Part shown: piece by piece, positions 54,477 to 64,000 of the stretch
How positions within the stretch are numbered: position 1 is the first letter of the stretch
Layout: each line of letters opens with the position of its first letter
Assembly: GCA_951813015.1 (NCBI GenBank)
Contig: CATOTG010000007.1
Location: 248,001-312,000 of the forward strand
DNA length: 64,000 bases
DNA from: an uncultured Thermoanaerobaculia bacterium
GTDB lineage: Bacteria > Acidobacteriota > Thermoanaerobaculia > Multivoradales > Multivoraceae
Direction of reading: 5' to 3'
Notes under the pieces: generated by a model
Databases searched by the model: none
What the model was told of the DNA's origin: nothing
The model's input: the letters and a program-made list of their open reading frames with translations, nothing else
Position numbers and translations under genes: made by a program

Positions 54477-57400
54477 CCGCCGGACCAGAACGCCGCGACG
54501 CCTTCAACGCGCCTCTCGACGCCGACCTCCTGATCGAGGCGAGCGCCGGCACCGGAAAGACGTACGCCCTGACCACGCTGGCGGCGCGCCTGATCGTCGA
54601 GGAGCGCCGAGCGATCGACAACCTCCTGATCGTGACCTTCACCATCTCCGCGCCGGCGAACTGCGCACCCGGGTCCGCCGAACCCTGCAGGCAGCGCGCA
54701 GGGCGGTCGGCGAGCCCGGCACTGAGGTCGATTCGCAGGCCGAGCAACTGCGGCGGCGCTGGCGGCGCCTCGGGATTCGAGAAGCCGACGCACTGACCAG
54801 GCTCCGGGACGCCGTCCGCGACTTCGACCGGGCGAACATCACGACGATCCACGGTTTCTGCCAGCGGACCTTGCTGGAATTCGCGCTCCACGCCGGCACT
54901 CCCTTTTCGTTCCGCGTCAGCGGCGACGACGCATTGGCCGTGGGCGCGGCAACGCGCGACTTCTGGCGACGCCGAATGACCGAAGAGCCCCTCGCGCTCC
55001 TCGAGTACGCGAAGTCGGAGAACTTCGTCCCCAACGAAGACACGACGGCCTGGGTCGCGGGACACCACGCAAAACGGCAGGACATCCGTGGCGCAGGCGC
55101 CACCGACACCGTGGACGAGGATCTGCGGTCGAAACGGGACGAGTGGCTCGAAGAGTTGAGCTGCGCCCGGCACGCCTGGTCCGACCCCGGCCAGAGAGAG
55201 GCGTTCCTGGAAGTGGTCGACCCGGAACGCTGGACGAAGACGAACCGGAAGGGCGTGGCGGTTCGCGGCCGCACGATCATCGAAGCGTTCGACGCCGGAG
55301 CACCGGAGGAACTCGCGCCGAACCTGGTCCGCGCGTTCGGAACCACCGCGCTCGGGAAGGGCCTCTACAAGAAAAACCCGGCGCCGACCGTCCCACTGTT
55401 CGACCACTTCGACCGCGCCGGCGAACTGGGCGACGAGTACGGCCGGCTGTGGCTCGCGAGTCAGCGTCACAGCCTCCTCCAGGACGCCAGGAACACTCTG
55501 CATCACAGCTCCTGGATCGACCGGCGCCTCGGCTTCGACGCGCTGCTCGTGGAGCTCCACCGCGCTCTGAAAAAAGAGCGCGGCGCCGAACTCGCCCGGC
55601 GCATCCGTTCCCGCTACCCGGTCGCCCTGATCGACGAGTTCCAGGACACGGATCGGCTCCAGGCCGAGATCTTCAGGAAGGTCTTCCCCGGCGACGGCGA
55701 CGCCGCGAACGGGCGCCTGTTCGTCGTCGGAGACCCGAAGCAGTCGATCTACCGTTTCCGCGGCGCAGACGTCTTCGCCTACCTGGAGGCACAGGACCGC
55801 CTGTCCGCCGCCAGCCGCCCGCTCAGCCTCGAGGACAACTACCGCTCCACGCCCGGACTGATTTGCGCCGTGAACCAGATCTTCGCCCGGCCCAGGCCGT
55901 TCGTGCTTCCCGAGTTCGAGTTCGCGGCATCGGCGCCGGCCGACCGCCGCGGCGCCTCCCTCGTCGTGAACGACGAGGACGACGATCCGACCCCGTTCCA
56001 GTTCGTCCTGATGCCCAAGGCAGAGGGCGACAGGCGGACCAAGCCGGAGATCACCCGGCTGGCGGCCAAGCAATGCGCCCACGAGATCGCCCGGCTCATC
56101 GCGCTGGGAAAGGACGGCAGGGCCATGCTGCAGAGCCGCGACAAGAGCAAGCGGCTCACGGCCGGCGACATTGCCGTGCTTGTCCGCAAGGGCAATCAGG
56201 GGAAGGCGGTGGCCGAGGCCCTGAGGGCACTCGGCGCCGACAGTGTCGAACTCGGCACGGACAACATCTTCGACTCGGCGGAAGCCGACGCCCTCTATCG
56301 CCTTCTCCGCGCGCTGGGCCTCGACGAGTCGGAGTACCGTGCCACTCCGCTGCTTCGCGGGGCACTGGCCGCCGATCTGTTCGGGCTCCACATGGAGGAA
56401 CTGGCCGAACTGCAGGACGACGACGACGTCTGGGACCACTGGCGGGGTCTCGCCCGCGAGTGGTCCGACGTCTGGCGGGAGCGCGGTATCGCAACGCTGA
56501 TGCGCCGCATTCTCTTCGCCGGCGACCCCGACTGTTCCGCGAACCTGCTCGCCTACCCGAACGGGCCGCGCCGGCTGACGAACTACCTTCACCTGGCCGA
56601 CCTGCTTCATCAAGCGGAGACCAGAAACCGTCCATCGCGCCAGGGCCTCCTCGACTGGTTCCAGCAGTCGAGGGCGGAGACCCGGCCTGGCGACGAAACG
56701 GCCCAGCTTCGCCTCGAGAGCGACGAGAACCTGGTGCAGATCGTCACGGTCCATCGCGCCAAGGGGCTCGAGTTTCCCGTCGTCTTCTATCCCTTCGCCT
56801 GGGACGGACGCCGGCCCCCGGCCGGCGGGCAGAGAGCGCCCACGGCCGAGTACTACGACCCGGACCGCAAGACGCCGGTGCTCGATCTGAGTCCCTCGGA
56901 CGAGGCTTACGCCCGCGAACGCGTCGAAGAGCACGCCGACGAGCTGCGTCTGCTCTACGTGGCGCTGACCCGGGCCCAGCACCGCTGCGTCGTGACCTGG
57001 ACGCCGGACGGTCAAGCCGAGTACGCGCCGATGGCGTGGCTTGTTCACGGCGACACGGAGGTGAGCCAGGAGAAGACCGAGGTGAGCCAGGAGAAGGCCG
57101 CCCAGGCACTGGACGACAACGCGAGCTACGTGAGGAGGCTGAGCGCCGCCAAGTGGTGGACGGAAGTCCAGCAGTTCGCCGAGCGGGCGCCCGAAGCGAT
57201 CTCGCTGCGGGAGGTCGAGGTCGAGGCCGAGCCCCTGGCGACTCGGGCGAGCGCCGACGACGGCGAAGCCGAACGCCTCGAAGCCCGAAGATTCAAAGGC
57301 AGGATTGAACTCATCCGGCAGCGGACCAGCTACTCCGCGCTGTCGACAGGCGCCGGCGCGCCCGAACGCGACCGCGAGGAGGTCGAGCTTCCCGATCACG

Positions 57401-58185
57401 ACGAAGCGACAGCGATCGAGGAGCCGCAGACTCCGACCGATCCGACCGATCCGTCGGAAGAGGAGGAGACGATCTTCAACCTCCCCCGCGGCGGGCGAAC
57501 CGGCAACTGCCTGCACGAGATCTTCGAGCGCTATCTGGGCGACGCGGACACCGCCAACCTGGAGCAGATCTGCCGCGCCATCCTCCCCCGCTACGGCTTC
57601 CACGACAGATGGCTGCCAGCTGCGACCGCACTGGTCGAGAACGCTCTCGAAACGCCGCTCGCGCGGCCCGGCGAGGCCGGCGGCGTGTTCCGGCTCTCCG
57701 ACCTCGAGCAGCCGATCACCGAGATGGAGTTCCACCTGCCGGTAGCGACCCTCAACTGCACGGAACTCGGGCGCTGCCTCGAGGAGCACGGCTACGACCA
57801 TCGGCTTCCCGACGACGACGCGGAGATCAACGGTTTCCTGCACGGCTTCATCGATCTCACAGCACGGCACGACGGCCGCTGGTACGTGTTGGACTACAAG
57901 TCGAACCGCCTCGGCCCCGACCTCGCGGCCTACTCGGAGGAGAGGATCGCCCGATCGATGCGCGACCACGGCTATCACCTCCAGTACCTCCTGTACCTGA
58001 CCGCGCTGCACCGCCTGTTGCGCCTGCGACTGCCGGAGTACGACTACGACCGCGACATCGGCGGCGCCTTCTACCTCTTCCTGCGCGGCATGAGGCCGAA
58101 CGTCCCGGGAAGCGGAGTGTTCCGGCGCCGGCCGTCCCGAGCCTGCATCGAGGCAATCAGCGCGTGCTTCGGCGAGCCGCGATGA
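54473..58185 (+). CDS. recB: Exodeoxyribonuclease V beta subunit RecB; one frameshift
   Basis: About 1237 residues from GTG 54473 (GTGA overlap with recC). Walker A 'DLLIEASAGTGKTYALTTLA' is at residues about 18-37. A base is missing near 54650 (tccgcgccggc), where the frame should read IVTFTIS then AGELRTRVRRTL. Then 'ANITTIHGFCQRTLLEFALH', VALIDEFQDTDRLQ (motif II), VVGDPKQSIYRFRGAD, and 'NLVQIVTVHRAKGLEFPVVF' (motif V). The C-terminal nuclease 'GFIDLTARHDGRWYVLDYKS' has the D...DYK catalytic residues. Works with RecC and RecD in double-strand-break repair and degradation of foreign linear DNA. Confidence 0.92.
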
Positions 58186-59940
58186 GCGGGCACGCCCAAA
58201 TCGACGCCCTGACCCGGGCCGGCGTCTTCGCCGACATCGACCGCTGCTTCGCCCGGCTGATGACGGACTTCGGCGCCGGGGAAGAGGTGGCGCTCGCGGC
58301 CGCGACGACAAGCGCGGTTCACCGGAACGGCCACACCTGCCTGGACCTGCGCGCTGCCGGCAAGCCGGTCGCCGCCCTCGTCGAGCGGCCCGACTCGAGC
58401 CGAACGGCGGAGGCGCTGGCCCCGGAACTGCAGGCGATCGCACTTCCCCGGCGCGCAACCCTCCTCGACGCGCTGGCCGGCAGCCCTGTCGTCGCTGCCG
58501 GCGAGACCTTGGCTGCTGATCGCCCCCTGGTCATGGACCGGGATCGCCTCTACCTGCACCGGCTGTTCGACGCCGAAGCCCGGCTGGCCGCGCGGTTGAT
58601 CGAACTCGCCGGAGACACCGGGGCGGTTCCCGCGACTTCGGCCGCGATCGAGCGGGTGTTCGACGACCGCGAGGATCGAACCGCCGAAGCGGTCGCCGCG
58701 CTGCGCACGGCGCTGGAACGGCGCCTGTGCATCGTCACCGGCGGCCCCGGCACCGGGAAGACGACGCTCGCGGCAAAGCTGATCGCCGTTCTCGTCGCGA
58801 CCGGCGCCGCCCACCCGCGGCGGATCGGCCTCGCGGCGCCGACGGGCAAGGCGGCCTCGCGCATCCAGGAGTCAGTGCGCGGGAAACTGGGCGAAAGCCT
58901 GTTGGGCGGGGTGGCGGGACTGCACGAGTTCCCGGCGGAGGCGTGGACGATTCACCGGTTGCTGGCAAGGCAGACCAGCCGGTTGAACCGCCTTGACGCG
59001 TTGGTCGTCGACGAGTGCTCGATGGCCGACCTGTCGCTGATGGTCCGCCTCGTGAGCGCGCTGCCTGAACACTGCCGGCTGATCCTCCTGGGCGACGCGA
59101 ATCAGTTGTCTTCGGTCGAGCCGGGCGCCGTCTTCAGCGATCTCTGCCGGGCCGGGGAACGAGGGCCTCTGAGCGCCTGCGTGACGACGCTCAGGAAGAA
59201 CTACCGCTTCAGGGCCGACTCGGGAATCGGACGCCTCGCGCAGGCCGTGGTCGCGGGAACGTGGACGACGCCAGCGAACTGCTCAAGGACGGGCGCAACG
59301 GCGAGACCGAACTGCTGCGCGTCGAGGACGAGGCCGCCTTCGACGAGTTCGCGCGGGAATGCGCGACGGAGTGGAACAAGCACATGGCCGCTCTCGAGGC
59401 TGACCCCGAGCGCGCCTCTCCGTTCCCCGCCAGGCGTGTTCTGTGCAGCCACCGGCGCGGCCCGTTCGGCGCCGACCGCTTCAATCGCCTGGTCGAGCGC
59501 CGCCTCGCCGAGTTGGGACGCAGGACCGAGCACGACGATTTCTACGTCGGGCGTCCGATCATCGTCAGCCGCAACGACCGGCAGACGAATCTCTCCAACG
59601 GCGACACCGGCGTCGTCCTGCCCACCGACTCGGGCCGCACTCGGGTCTGGTTCCCGGACCTCGACCGCGACGGCCAGCGCTACCTCGTCTCGCCCTCCCG
59701 CCTGCCGCAGCACGAGAGCTTCTTCGCCCTCACCGTTCACCGCGCCAGGGCTCGGAGTACGAAGAGGTCGTCTTCGTGCCTGGCGACGCGGAGTCGCGCA
59801 TCAACGCGAGGGAGCTGTTCTACACCGCCGTAACCCGCGCGCGGGAGCGCGTGACCGTCATGGCGAACGAGAACGCCGTCAGGGCAGCCGTCATGCGGAC
59901 GACGTCACGGGCTACCGGGCTGCTGGACCGGCTCCGTTAG
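58182..59940 (+). CDS. recD: Exodeoxyribonuclease V alpha subunit RecD; two frameshifts
   Basis: About 586 residues from ATG 58182 (ATGA overlap with recB). 'RLCIVTGGPGTGKTTLAAKL' is the Walker A loop, then IGLAAPTGKAASRIQESV, 'DALVVDECSMADLSLMVRLV' and 'HCRLILLGDANQLSSVEPGA'. Two bases appear missing: a G near 59255 (gcgggaacg, needed for AGNVDDASELL) and a C near 59748 (gccagggc, needed for 'LTVHRAQGSEYEEVVFVPGD'). The end 'LFYTAVTRARERVTVMANEN' is the helicase motif VI. Stop at 59940. Confidence 0.9.
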
Positions 59941-60045
59941 CTCCAGCCCTGCGCTCCGGTGCAGGCCGCACCGGTGCAGGCCCGCCCGGAAACCCTTGGC
60001 AACCGTCTTAGAGAACGACAACACGGCGCCGTTGTCACCGGGTCC

Positions 60046-60092
60046 GCGGACCTTTCCGGTCCGCATCAGGCCCGTCGCCGCCAGGCGGCCCG
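60046..60092. repeat. Double-hairpin dispersed repeat, copy 2
   Basis: GCGGACC-TTTCC-GGTCCGC then a GCCGCC/GGCGGCC pair, as at 48930-48963. It lies in the 59941-60235 gap between convergent recD and the cytochrome gene. The gap also carries smaller ccggtgc/gcaccgg inverted motifs and no gene. Confidence 0.6.
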
Positions 60093-60235
60093 CTCGAACC
60101 CCTGTGGCTCGGCACCCCGGTGCGTGCCGCACCGCAAAACCTCCCCAGGCTCACCAGAAGCGACGAAACCCCGTCCCGGCCAGTCGGCCGCGGACGGGGT
60201 CGTCGAGTCGAGGAAGCGACTGGAGGGGTGCGGCG

Positions 60236-61642
60236 CTACTCGCCGCCGCTGACCGTTCCTTCGCTGCCGTCGCTGTCGGACTGCCTCTGCTGCTGGCGAA
60301 GGCGCCGGAAGATCTTGCCCTGCTCCTCCTCGCTGAGCGAGTCCCAATCGACGTCGTAGCGCTCCTTGACGAGCTTCCTGAAGGCGGCGCGATTGAATCG
60401 CTGGCCCCCGAGGAACCCGGTTTCGGACGGCCTGTAGTTCTGCTCGGCGTCCGCGTAGGACACGAAGCCGAACATCATCTCGGACGTCGTCGGACCGCCG
60501 TACACGACCGTCTCGGTCGGATCCGGATTCGCCGGGTTGTCGGCCGAGTTGTCCCAGGCCATCGTCAGTTCAATCTCGGTGCCGGCCGGAATCCGCTTGC
60601 CGCCGGCAGCGTACTTGTAGTGCGTCTGCCAGTTGAAGTCGTAGCGCGGGACGTCGAGCAGCACCTCCTCCGTGCCGTCCGGGTACTTCGCCACGTAGCG
60701 GGCCGACTTGCCTCGCAGGTGCATGTGCGGCGTGTAGCCGAGCAGGAGCGCGTCGCGCTCGAAGGTCGCACTCTTCGTGGCGACGTAGTTCGAATCGCCC
60801 GGCGGAATCTGGAAGTCGAACCTGCCCATCGCGTTGTTCTGCATCACGTACGTGGGCTCGTAGTCCTCCGGGTAGAAGCGGAGCGCGACCGAGGAACGAT
60901 CCCAGGCGCCGGTGCCCGGCCCCGGTTCCTTGTGGTAGTGCATCTGCCAGCGGATCGTCGTGCCCGGCTCGACGAGCGTGCCGAAGCCGTCGTCATGAAC
61001 CGTCGGGTCGTTGCCCGGGGCGATGCCGCCGAAGGGGCGCGCGATGATGTGATGCACGACCGGGCTGCCCGGACGGAACTCGACCGCCTTGATCCAGCGC
61101 GGTTCCGGCAGCATCTCTTCCGTGATCACGGTCTCGAAGTTGATGTACTGATCCTGGACGTCATCTTCGACGAAGTAGTCCTCGCCCATGTCCATCACCA
61201 GATCCGGCTCGCCGATCGTCCAGCCGTCGGTGGCTTCCCACACCTTGGCAGGCGGCGCCTCGGCCGCGGCGCCCATCGGCGCTCCGCCCTTGGCCCAGGC
61301 GATCAGGGTGGCCTTCTGCTCAGCGGTCAGGGAGCGTTCGTTCACGAACACGCCCGCATGCCGCGAGTCCGCATGCCAGGGCGGCATCAGGCCGGACTCG
61401 ACCTGGCGGGCGATCGAACGGGCCCAAGGCCGCGTTTCCTGGTAGGTCGTGAACGCCATCGGCGCGACCATGCCGCCCAGGTTGGCGCCGTTCGGACGGT
61501 GGCAGACCTGGCACTCCTGCTCCAGGATCGACTGGACCGCTCCGTAGTAGGTGGGCGTCGCCGTCGGCGCGTCGTTGTTGTTGGCCGCCGCTACAGGTGC
61601 GGCCAGCGCGAGGATCAGCAGCAATCCGATTGCCTGCTTCAT
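60236..61642 (-). CDS. Exported c-type cytochrome with copper monooxygenase (PHM)-like domain
   Basis: 468 residues from ATG 61642, chosen because it opens a signal peptide (KQAIGLLLILALAAPVAAA). One heme motif CQVCH lies in 'SILEQECQVCHRPNGANLGG', with MPPWHADSRH as the distal part. The C-terminal two thirds contain 'VEFRPGSPVVHHIIARPFGG', IRWQMHYHKEPGPG and 'LLLGYTPHMHLRGKSARYVA'. The paired HH/HxH/HMH histidines are as in type II copper ascorbate-dependent monooxygenase folds. Such cytochrome-PHM proteins are common in Acidobacteria and related phyla; function unproven. Confidence 0.82.
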   Translation of the reverse strand: MKQAIGLLLILALAAPVAAANNNDAPTATPTYYGAVQSILEQECQVCHRPNGANLGGMVAPMAFTTYQETRPWARSIARQVESGLMPPWHADSRHAGVFVNERSLTAEQKATLIAWAKGGAPMGAAAEAPPAKVWEATDGWTIGEPDLVMDMGEDYFVEDDVQDQYINFETVITEEMLPEPRWIKAVEFRPGSPVVHHIIARPFGGIAPGNDPTVHDDGFGTLVEPGTTIRWQMHYHKEPGPGTGAWDRSSVALRFYPEDYEPTYVMQNNAMGRFDFQIPPGDSNYVATKSATFERDALLLGYTPHMHLRGKSARYVAKYPDGTEEVLLDVPRYDFNWQTHYKYAAGGKRIPAGTEIELTMAWDNSADNPANPDPTETVVYGGPTTSEMMFGFVSYADAEQNYRPSETGFLGGQRFNRAAFRKLVKERYDVDWDSLSEEEQGKIFRRLRQQQRQSDSDGSEGTVSGGE

Positions 61643-61679
61643 CGTCGGGGTCCCCTCGGGTATTGAGTTCTGTTGAGAG

Positions 61680-61925
61680 CTAGTTGCAACACCGTACCAC
61701 ATACCTGGGGGTCAGCCCTGCCAGAAGTTCCCTGGAGGAGCAGAATCGCATGACCCGCCTGAACCCACCAGCAATCGGCGCCTCCGCGCGCGCAGGCATC
61801 GTCCGACGAGGCGAGCCAAGGGAGTGACCGCCGAGGCAGACGCTGCCTTCCGGCAGGTCGAACCGGTCCCGGCAGCGCGCCAGCGGATCGTGACGGTCCC
61901 GTTCCAGTACAGCGTTCTCCAGCAC
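61680..61925 (-). pseudogene. Relic of a kynureninase gene (N-terminal piece)
   Basis: The minus strand reads 'LERDRHDPLARCRDRFDLPE' then GSVCLGGHSLGSP. This resembles the kynureninase N-terminus (DPLAxFRxxFxLPxGxxYLDGNSLG) with the Asn-Ser-Leu-Gly site altered to HSLG and the expected Tyr/Asp changed. After about 45 residues the similarity ends. The remainder of the 61643-61969 gap shows no other gene. Confidence 0.5.
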
Positions 61926-61969
61926 GCGGGAATGCGCGCCCGCGCCGACATCGTGGACAGGGGTTCGGA

Positions 61970-62881
61970 CTAGCTCCTGCCAGCCGCTGACCGGCCCGCA
62001 TCCAGGTCGGCGTGCATCGACGCGACGAGTGTTGCGACTTCGGGCCGGGTCAGCTTCGAGCCAGGGCCCTGATCCTCCACCCGGTCCAGCGTCGCCCAGG
62101 CGAGGCGTACCGGCAGACCGGTGAAGCCAAGATAGCCCCGCGGCGCACCGGCACTCTGCAGGAGATCCACGTACTCCCGGGCAACCAGGAGATCCGCGCG
62201 AGCGAGTTCGAAGGCGAGCGTCCGATCGCGTTCGTTCGGGATGAAGGTCCTCCCCTCGTCCGCATCGGCAGTCGAGTCCTTCAGGATGTTCACGAGCTGA
62301 AGCGCCTCGCCGAAAATCGCGGCGCGGCGGCGCAGCGCCTCGGCGACCGGCTGAAGCGCCGCGCCGAGCAGGAACAGCTCGGTCAACATCTCGCCGACGA
62401 TGCCGGCGACGACGTAGCAGTAGTCGCGGAGTTCGGGGATCCCGGCAAGCCGGAGTTGGCCGTCCCGGTCCGAACGCCTTGCGATGTACGCCATGCCGAT
62501 GGCGGTGCGGCGCACGTGACGGCCGAGCACCGACCGCGGCGCCGGGGCAAGAGCTTCGCAGGCCGAGAGAACGTCGCCTGTCGCCTTGAGCAGCTCCAGG
62601 TAACCCTCGTGACGGGAAGGAGGCTGCTTGAGCCAGGACTCGACCACGGCCTCCGCCTCGCCCTCCACCGCCTCGCCCGAGTCGTTCAGCAGATCCGCGA
62701 AGCGGAACAGAGCCTCAACCCGCTGCTCTGCGCTCCAGACCGCCGCGTCCTCCAACGTATCGGCGATCCGAAGCAGGAGATAGCCGAGGGTCACCTGTCG
62801 ACGAGTCCGGCCCTCGAGTTGGGGAATCGAAAGGGCGAACGTTCTGCTCGTCTTGACCAGCAAGTCTTCAAGGTCAGCCAT
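61970..62881 (-). CDS. Squalene/phytoene synthase family protein
   Basis: 303 residues from ATG 62881; an ATG at 62929 is possible but adds a non-typical leader. 'LVKTSRTFALSIPQLEGRTR', LGYLLLRIADTLEDA (first aspartate-rich site, D-x-x-E-D), 'YCYVVAGIVGEMLTELFLLG' and 'FGEALQLVNILKDSTADADE' (second site, N-x-L-K-D) mark the trans-isoprenyl head-to-head synthases. The second site has the usual D-x-x-x-D spacing. Product could be squalene, hydroxysqualene or phytoene; no other isoprenoid gene is nearby. Confidence 0.88.
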   Translation of the reverse strand: MADLEDLLVKTSRTFALSIPQLEGRTRRQVTLGYLLLRIADTLEDAAVWSAEQRVEALFRFADLLNDSGEAVEGEAEAVVESWLKQPPSRHEGYLELLKATGDVLSACEALAPAPRSVLGRHVRRTAIGMAYIARRSDRDGQLRLAGIPELRDYCYVVAGIVGEMLTELFLLGAALQPVAEALRRRAAIFGEALQLVNILKDSTADADEGRTFIPNERDRTLAFELARADLLVAREYVDLLQSAGAPRGYLGFTGLPVRLAWATLDRVEDQGPGSKLTRPEVATLVASMHADLDAGRSAAGRS

Positions 62882-62986
62882 ACGGGGACACGCGAGTCTA
62901 CCGGCGGGATCGACGAGGTGTCCCATCACCCCCGCGTGTTGTCGTCACCCTCTCTTCCTGCCAGCGGAGCTACTCCCCAGCGCCCC

Positions 62987-63112
62987 ATGAACTCCAAGAG
63001 GATTGCCCCGCTCTCGCCAGTTGCAGCGGCGCTTCTGGTCCTCGACTGTTCCCTCGCGCCGCCTCTGGAACTGCCCGACCACGTCCACGCCGACAAGTCA
63101 GGCCGCTGGTGA
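62987..63112 (+). CDS. Very short lipoprotein-like ORF (doubtful)
   Basis: 41 residues: 'MNSKRIAPLSPVAAALLVLD' then CSLAPPLELPDHVHADKSGRW. There is a hydrophobic stretch ending in Cys (LVLDCS), which resembles a lipobox. No homologue recognised; it may be a chance ORF in the gap 62882-63143, which otherwise shows nothing. Confidence 0.2.
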   Translation: MNSKRIAPLSPVAAALLVLDCSLAPPLELPDHVHADKSGRW

Positions 63113-63143
63113 CTGTCGGTCGCCGGCCACGCTCAGCGGTCGC

Positions 63144-63761
63144 TCAGCCGGAACCCTCCGCCGCCTGCGCCCTCTGGAACGCGGGTCTCGCCATGCAGCG
63201 GTCGCCGTAGGCCTCGAGCACCGGCGACTCGGGGAGCATCCCGAACATGCGCAGGAAGACGGCGCTGCTGCCGAGCATCACGTCGGCGGCGCTGAACTCG
63301 TCGCCCAGGATCCAGGGGCCATCGCCCAGACCGTCCTCCCAGACCTCAATCGTCCTGGCGAAACTGCCCCAGCCCAACCGGCCGGGATTGAACGCTTCCG
63401 CCTGGTGCTCCTCGGGCACGACCGTTCGAAGCCCGGACTCGAACATGGCCGGCTCGATCATCGCCGGCGAGTAGATGAGCCAGTGCACGAAACGGGCGCG
63501 CAACGGATCGTCCAGCGCGGGCGCCAGCCGGCCGGAGGCGTAGCGGTCCGCGAGGTAAAGGCAGATCGCCGCGGAATCCCACATCTTGACGTCCCCGTCC
63601 TCGAGCGCCGGCACCTTGCCCATCGGGCTCGCGGCCAGGTGTTCCGCGGTCCGCTCCGGCTTCCTGATGTCGACGTGCACGAGCTCGTAGTCGACGCCCG
63701 CCTCCTCGAGCATCCAGACGGCGCGGCTGGACCGCGTCTGCGGGCACCAGTAGAGCTTCAT
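63144..63761 (-). CDS. Glutathione S-transferase family protein
   Basis: 205 residues. 'MKLYWCPQTRSSRAVWMLEE' gives the thioredoxin-like N-terminus. 'HLAASPMGKVPALEDGDVKM' with the cis-Pro and WDSAAICLYLADRY is the glutathione gamma-Glu site. 'GPWILGDEFSAADVMLGSSA' is the C-terminal conserved helix. The ATG overlaps the stop of the upstream gene (ATGA), so the two are co-translated. Distinct from the GST at 2218-2829. Substrate unknown. Confidence 0.85.
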   Translation of the reverse strand: MKLYWCPQTRSSRAVWMLEEAGVDYELVHVDIRKPERTAEHLAASPMGKVPALEDGDVKMWDSAAICLYLADRYASGRLAPALDDPLRARFVHWLIYSPAMIEPAMFESGLRTVVPEEHQAEAFNPGRLGWGSFARTIEVWEDGLGDGPWILGDEFSAADVMLGSSAVFLRMFGMLPESPVLEAYGDRCMARPAFQRAQAAEGSG

Positions 63762-64000
63762 TCGTAGGCCTCCGAGTCCAGGTGTTCGGTACCGGCCGGC
63801 GCCCGGCCGATCTCCCTCATGTTGGTGAAGAAACCCCGCACGTCGAGTTCGATCGCAACAGGCGAGTCGCCGTCGTTCAGCCAGAACCAGCCGTGGTTGC
63901 CGGAGTAGCCGGCCGTCAGACCGCCCTGACCGCCCGACACGTCGAACTCTTCGGCGTAACGGACGGGCTCGTCGTCGAGGTCGTTGAAGGGGTCGGCGTG
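63758..64000 (-). CDS. C-terminal part of an unknown protein, runs off the window
   Basis: The minus-strand frame is open from the edge, reading 'HADPFNDLDDEPVRYAEEFD', 'AGYSGNHGWFWLNDGDSPVA' with IELDVRGFF, and ending EHLDSEAYE. The YSGNHGWFWLN-type segment with a following beta-strand recalls small transmembrane anchor proteins of unknown function. Coupled to the GST downstream through ATGA. Confidence 0.6.
   Translation of the reverse strand, partial: HADPFNDLDDEPVRYAEEFDVSGGQGGLTAGYSGNHGWFWLNDGDSPVAIELDVRGFFTNMREIGRAPAGTEHLDSEAYE

Noticed and set aside
54457..58458. Minus-strand open frame of over 1300 codons opposite recB
   Set aside because: Shadow of recB; the plus strand carries all helicase and nuclease motifs.
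1..64000. tRNA, rRNA or CRISPR arrays
   Set aside because: No T-loop/anticodon arrangement, rRNA core sequence or regularly spaced repeats were seen by eye; the repeats present are hairpins, minisatellites or gene duplicates.

Overview
The window is strongly GC-rich and densely coded, with genes on both strands and many overlapping start/stop codons (ATGA, GTGA, TTGA). It comes from a Gram-negative-type heterotroph: there is a TonB-dependent receptor, several lipoprotein signals, an O-antigen-type flippase and heptose-nucleotide genes. The gene mix (pentaheme cytochrome plus molybdopterin oxidoreductase pair, PHM-like c-type cytochrome, sulfatase with a GYLE tail, PQQ-propeller protein) would suit Acidobacteriota or a similar uncultured phylum. 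That placement is inference. I saw no rRNA, tRNA or CRISPR array.

Layout. 1-2.2 kb: end of a respiratory module (Mo-oxidoreductase and pentaheme lipoprotein). 2.2-9.0 kb: an acyl-CoA/branched-chain catabolic operon (acyl-CoA synthetase, carboxyltransferase, biotin carboxylase, enoyl-CoA hydratase, GST). 9.2-11.9 kb: a Phd/VapC-type toxin-antitoxin pair, an MBL hydrolase and a pRiA4b ORF-3 protein. 12.1-22.7 kb: a defence region built around a DNA methylase, a nuclease-like partner and a large DUF262-HNH-HEPN protein, with a VapBC pair. Two decayed, differently deleted copies of the same locus lie at 12.1-13.2 and 16.1-16.9 kb, with an ISL3 scrap and a short inverted-repeat element. A large membrane glycosyltransferase-like gene sits between them. 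22.8-31.5 kb: surface-glycan genes (acetyltransferase, GT2, C-methyltransferase, heptose kinase, cupin, epimerase, nucleotidyltransferase-phosphatase fusion). 31.6-35.6 kb: a restriction helicase-nuclease followed by a VapC-methyltransferase chimera. 35.8-38.2 kb: sulfatase and GT2. 38.2-43.8 kb: a single-chain restriction-modification enzyme whose C-terminal domain lies upstream as a separate ORF carrying a 16-base C tract. 44.2-48.8 kb: an IS110 remnant, flippase, membrane glycosyltransferase-like protein and methyltransferase. 49.0-51.1 kb: a cobalamin riboswitch and TonB receptor. 51.2-59.9 kb: recC-recB-recD. 60.2-64.0 kb: PHM-like cytochrome, a kynureninase relic, squalene/phytoene synthase, GST and a partial gene.

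How it fits together. A polysaccharide locus has been repeatedly interrupted by defence modules (three restriction-type systems and three VapC-type genes), and these modules show duplication, deletion, fusion and permutation. The best candidates for something new are the methylase/nuclease/DUF262-HNH-HEPN module and the permuted single-chain restriction enzyme with its C16 tract.

Caution. At least ten genes need a single-base frame correction, usually a missing base in a short G or C run, and this includes recB, recC and recD. That pattern looks more like consensus error in a draft or long-read assembly than true decay. Frameshifted genes are therefore given as one CDS with the shift position stated.
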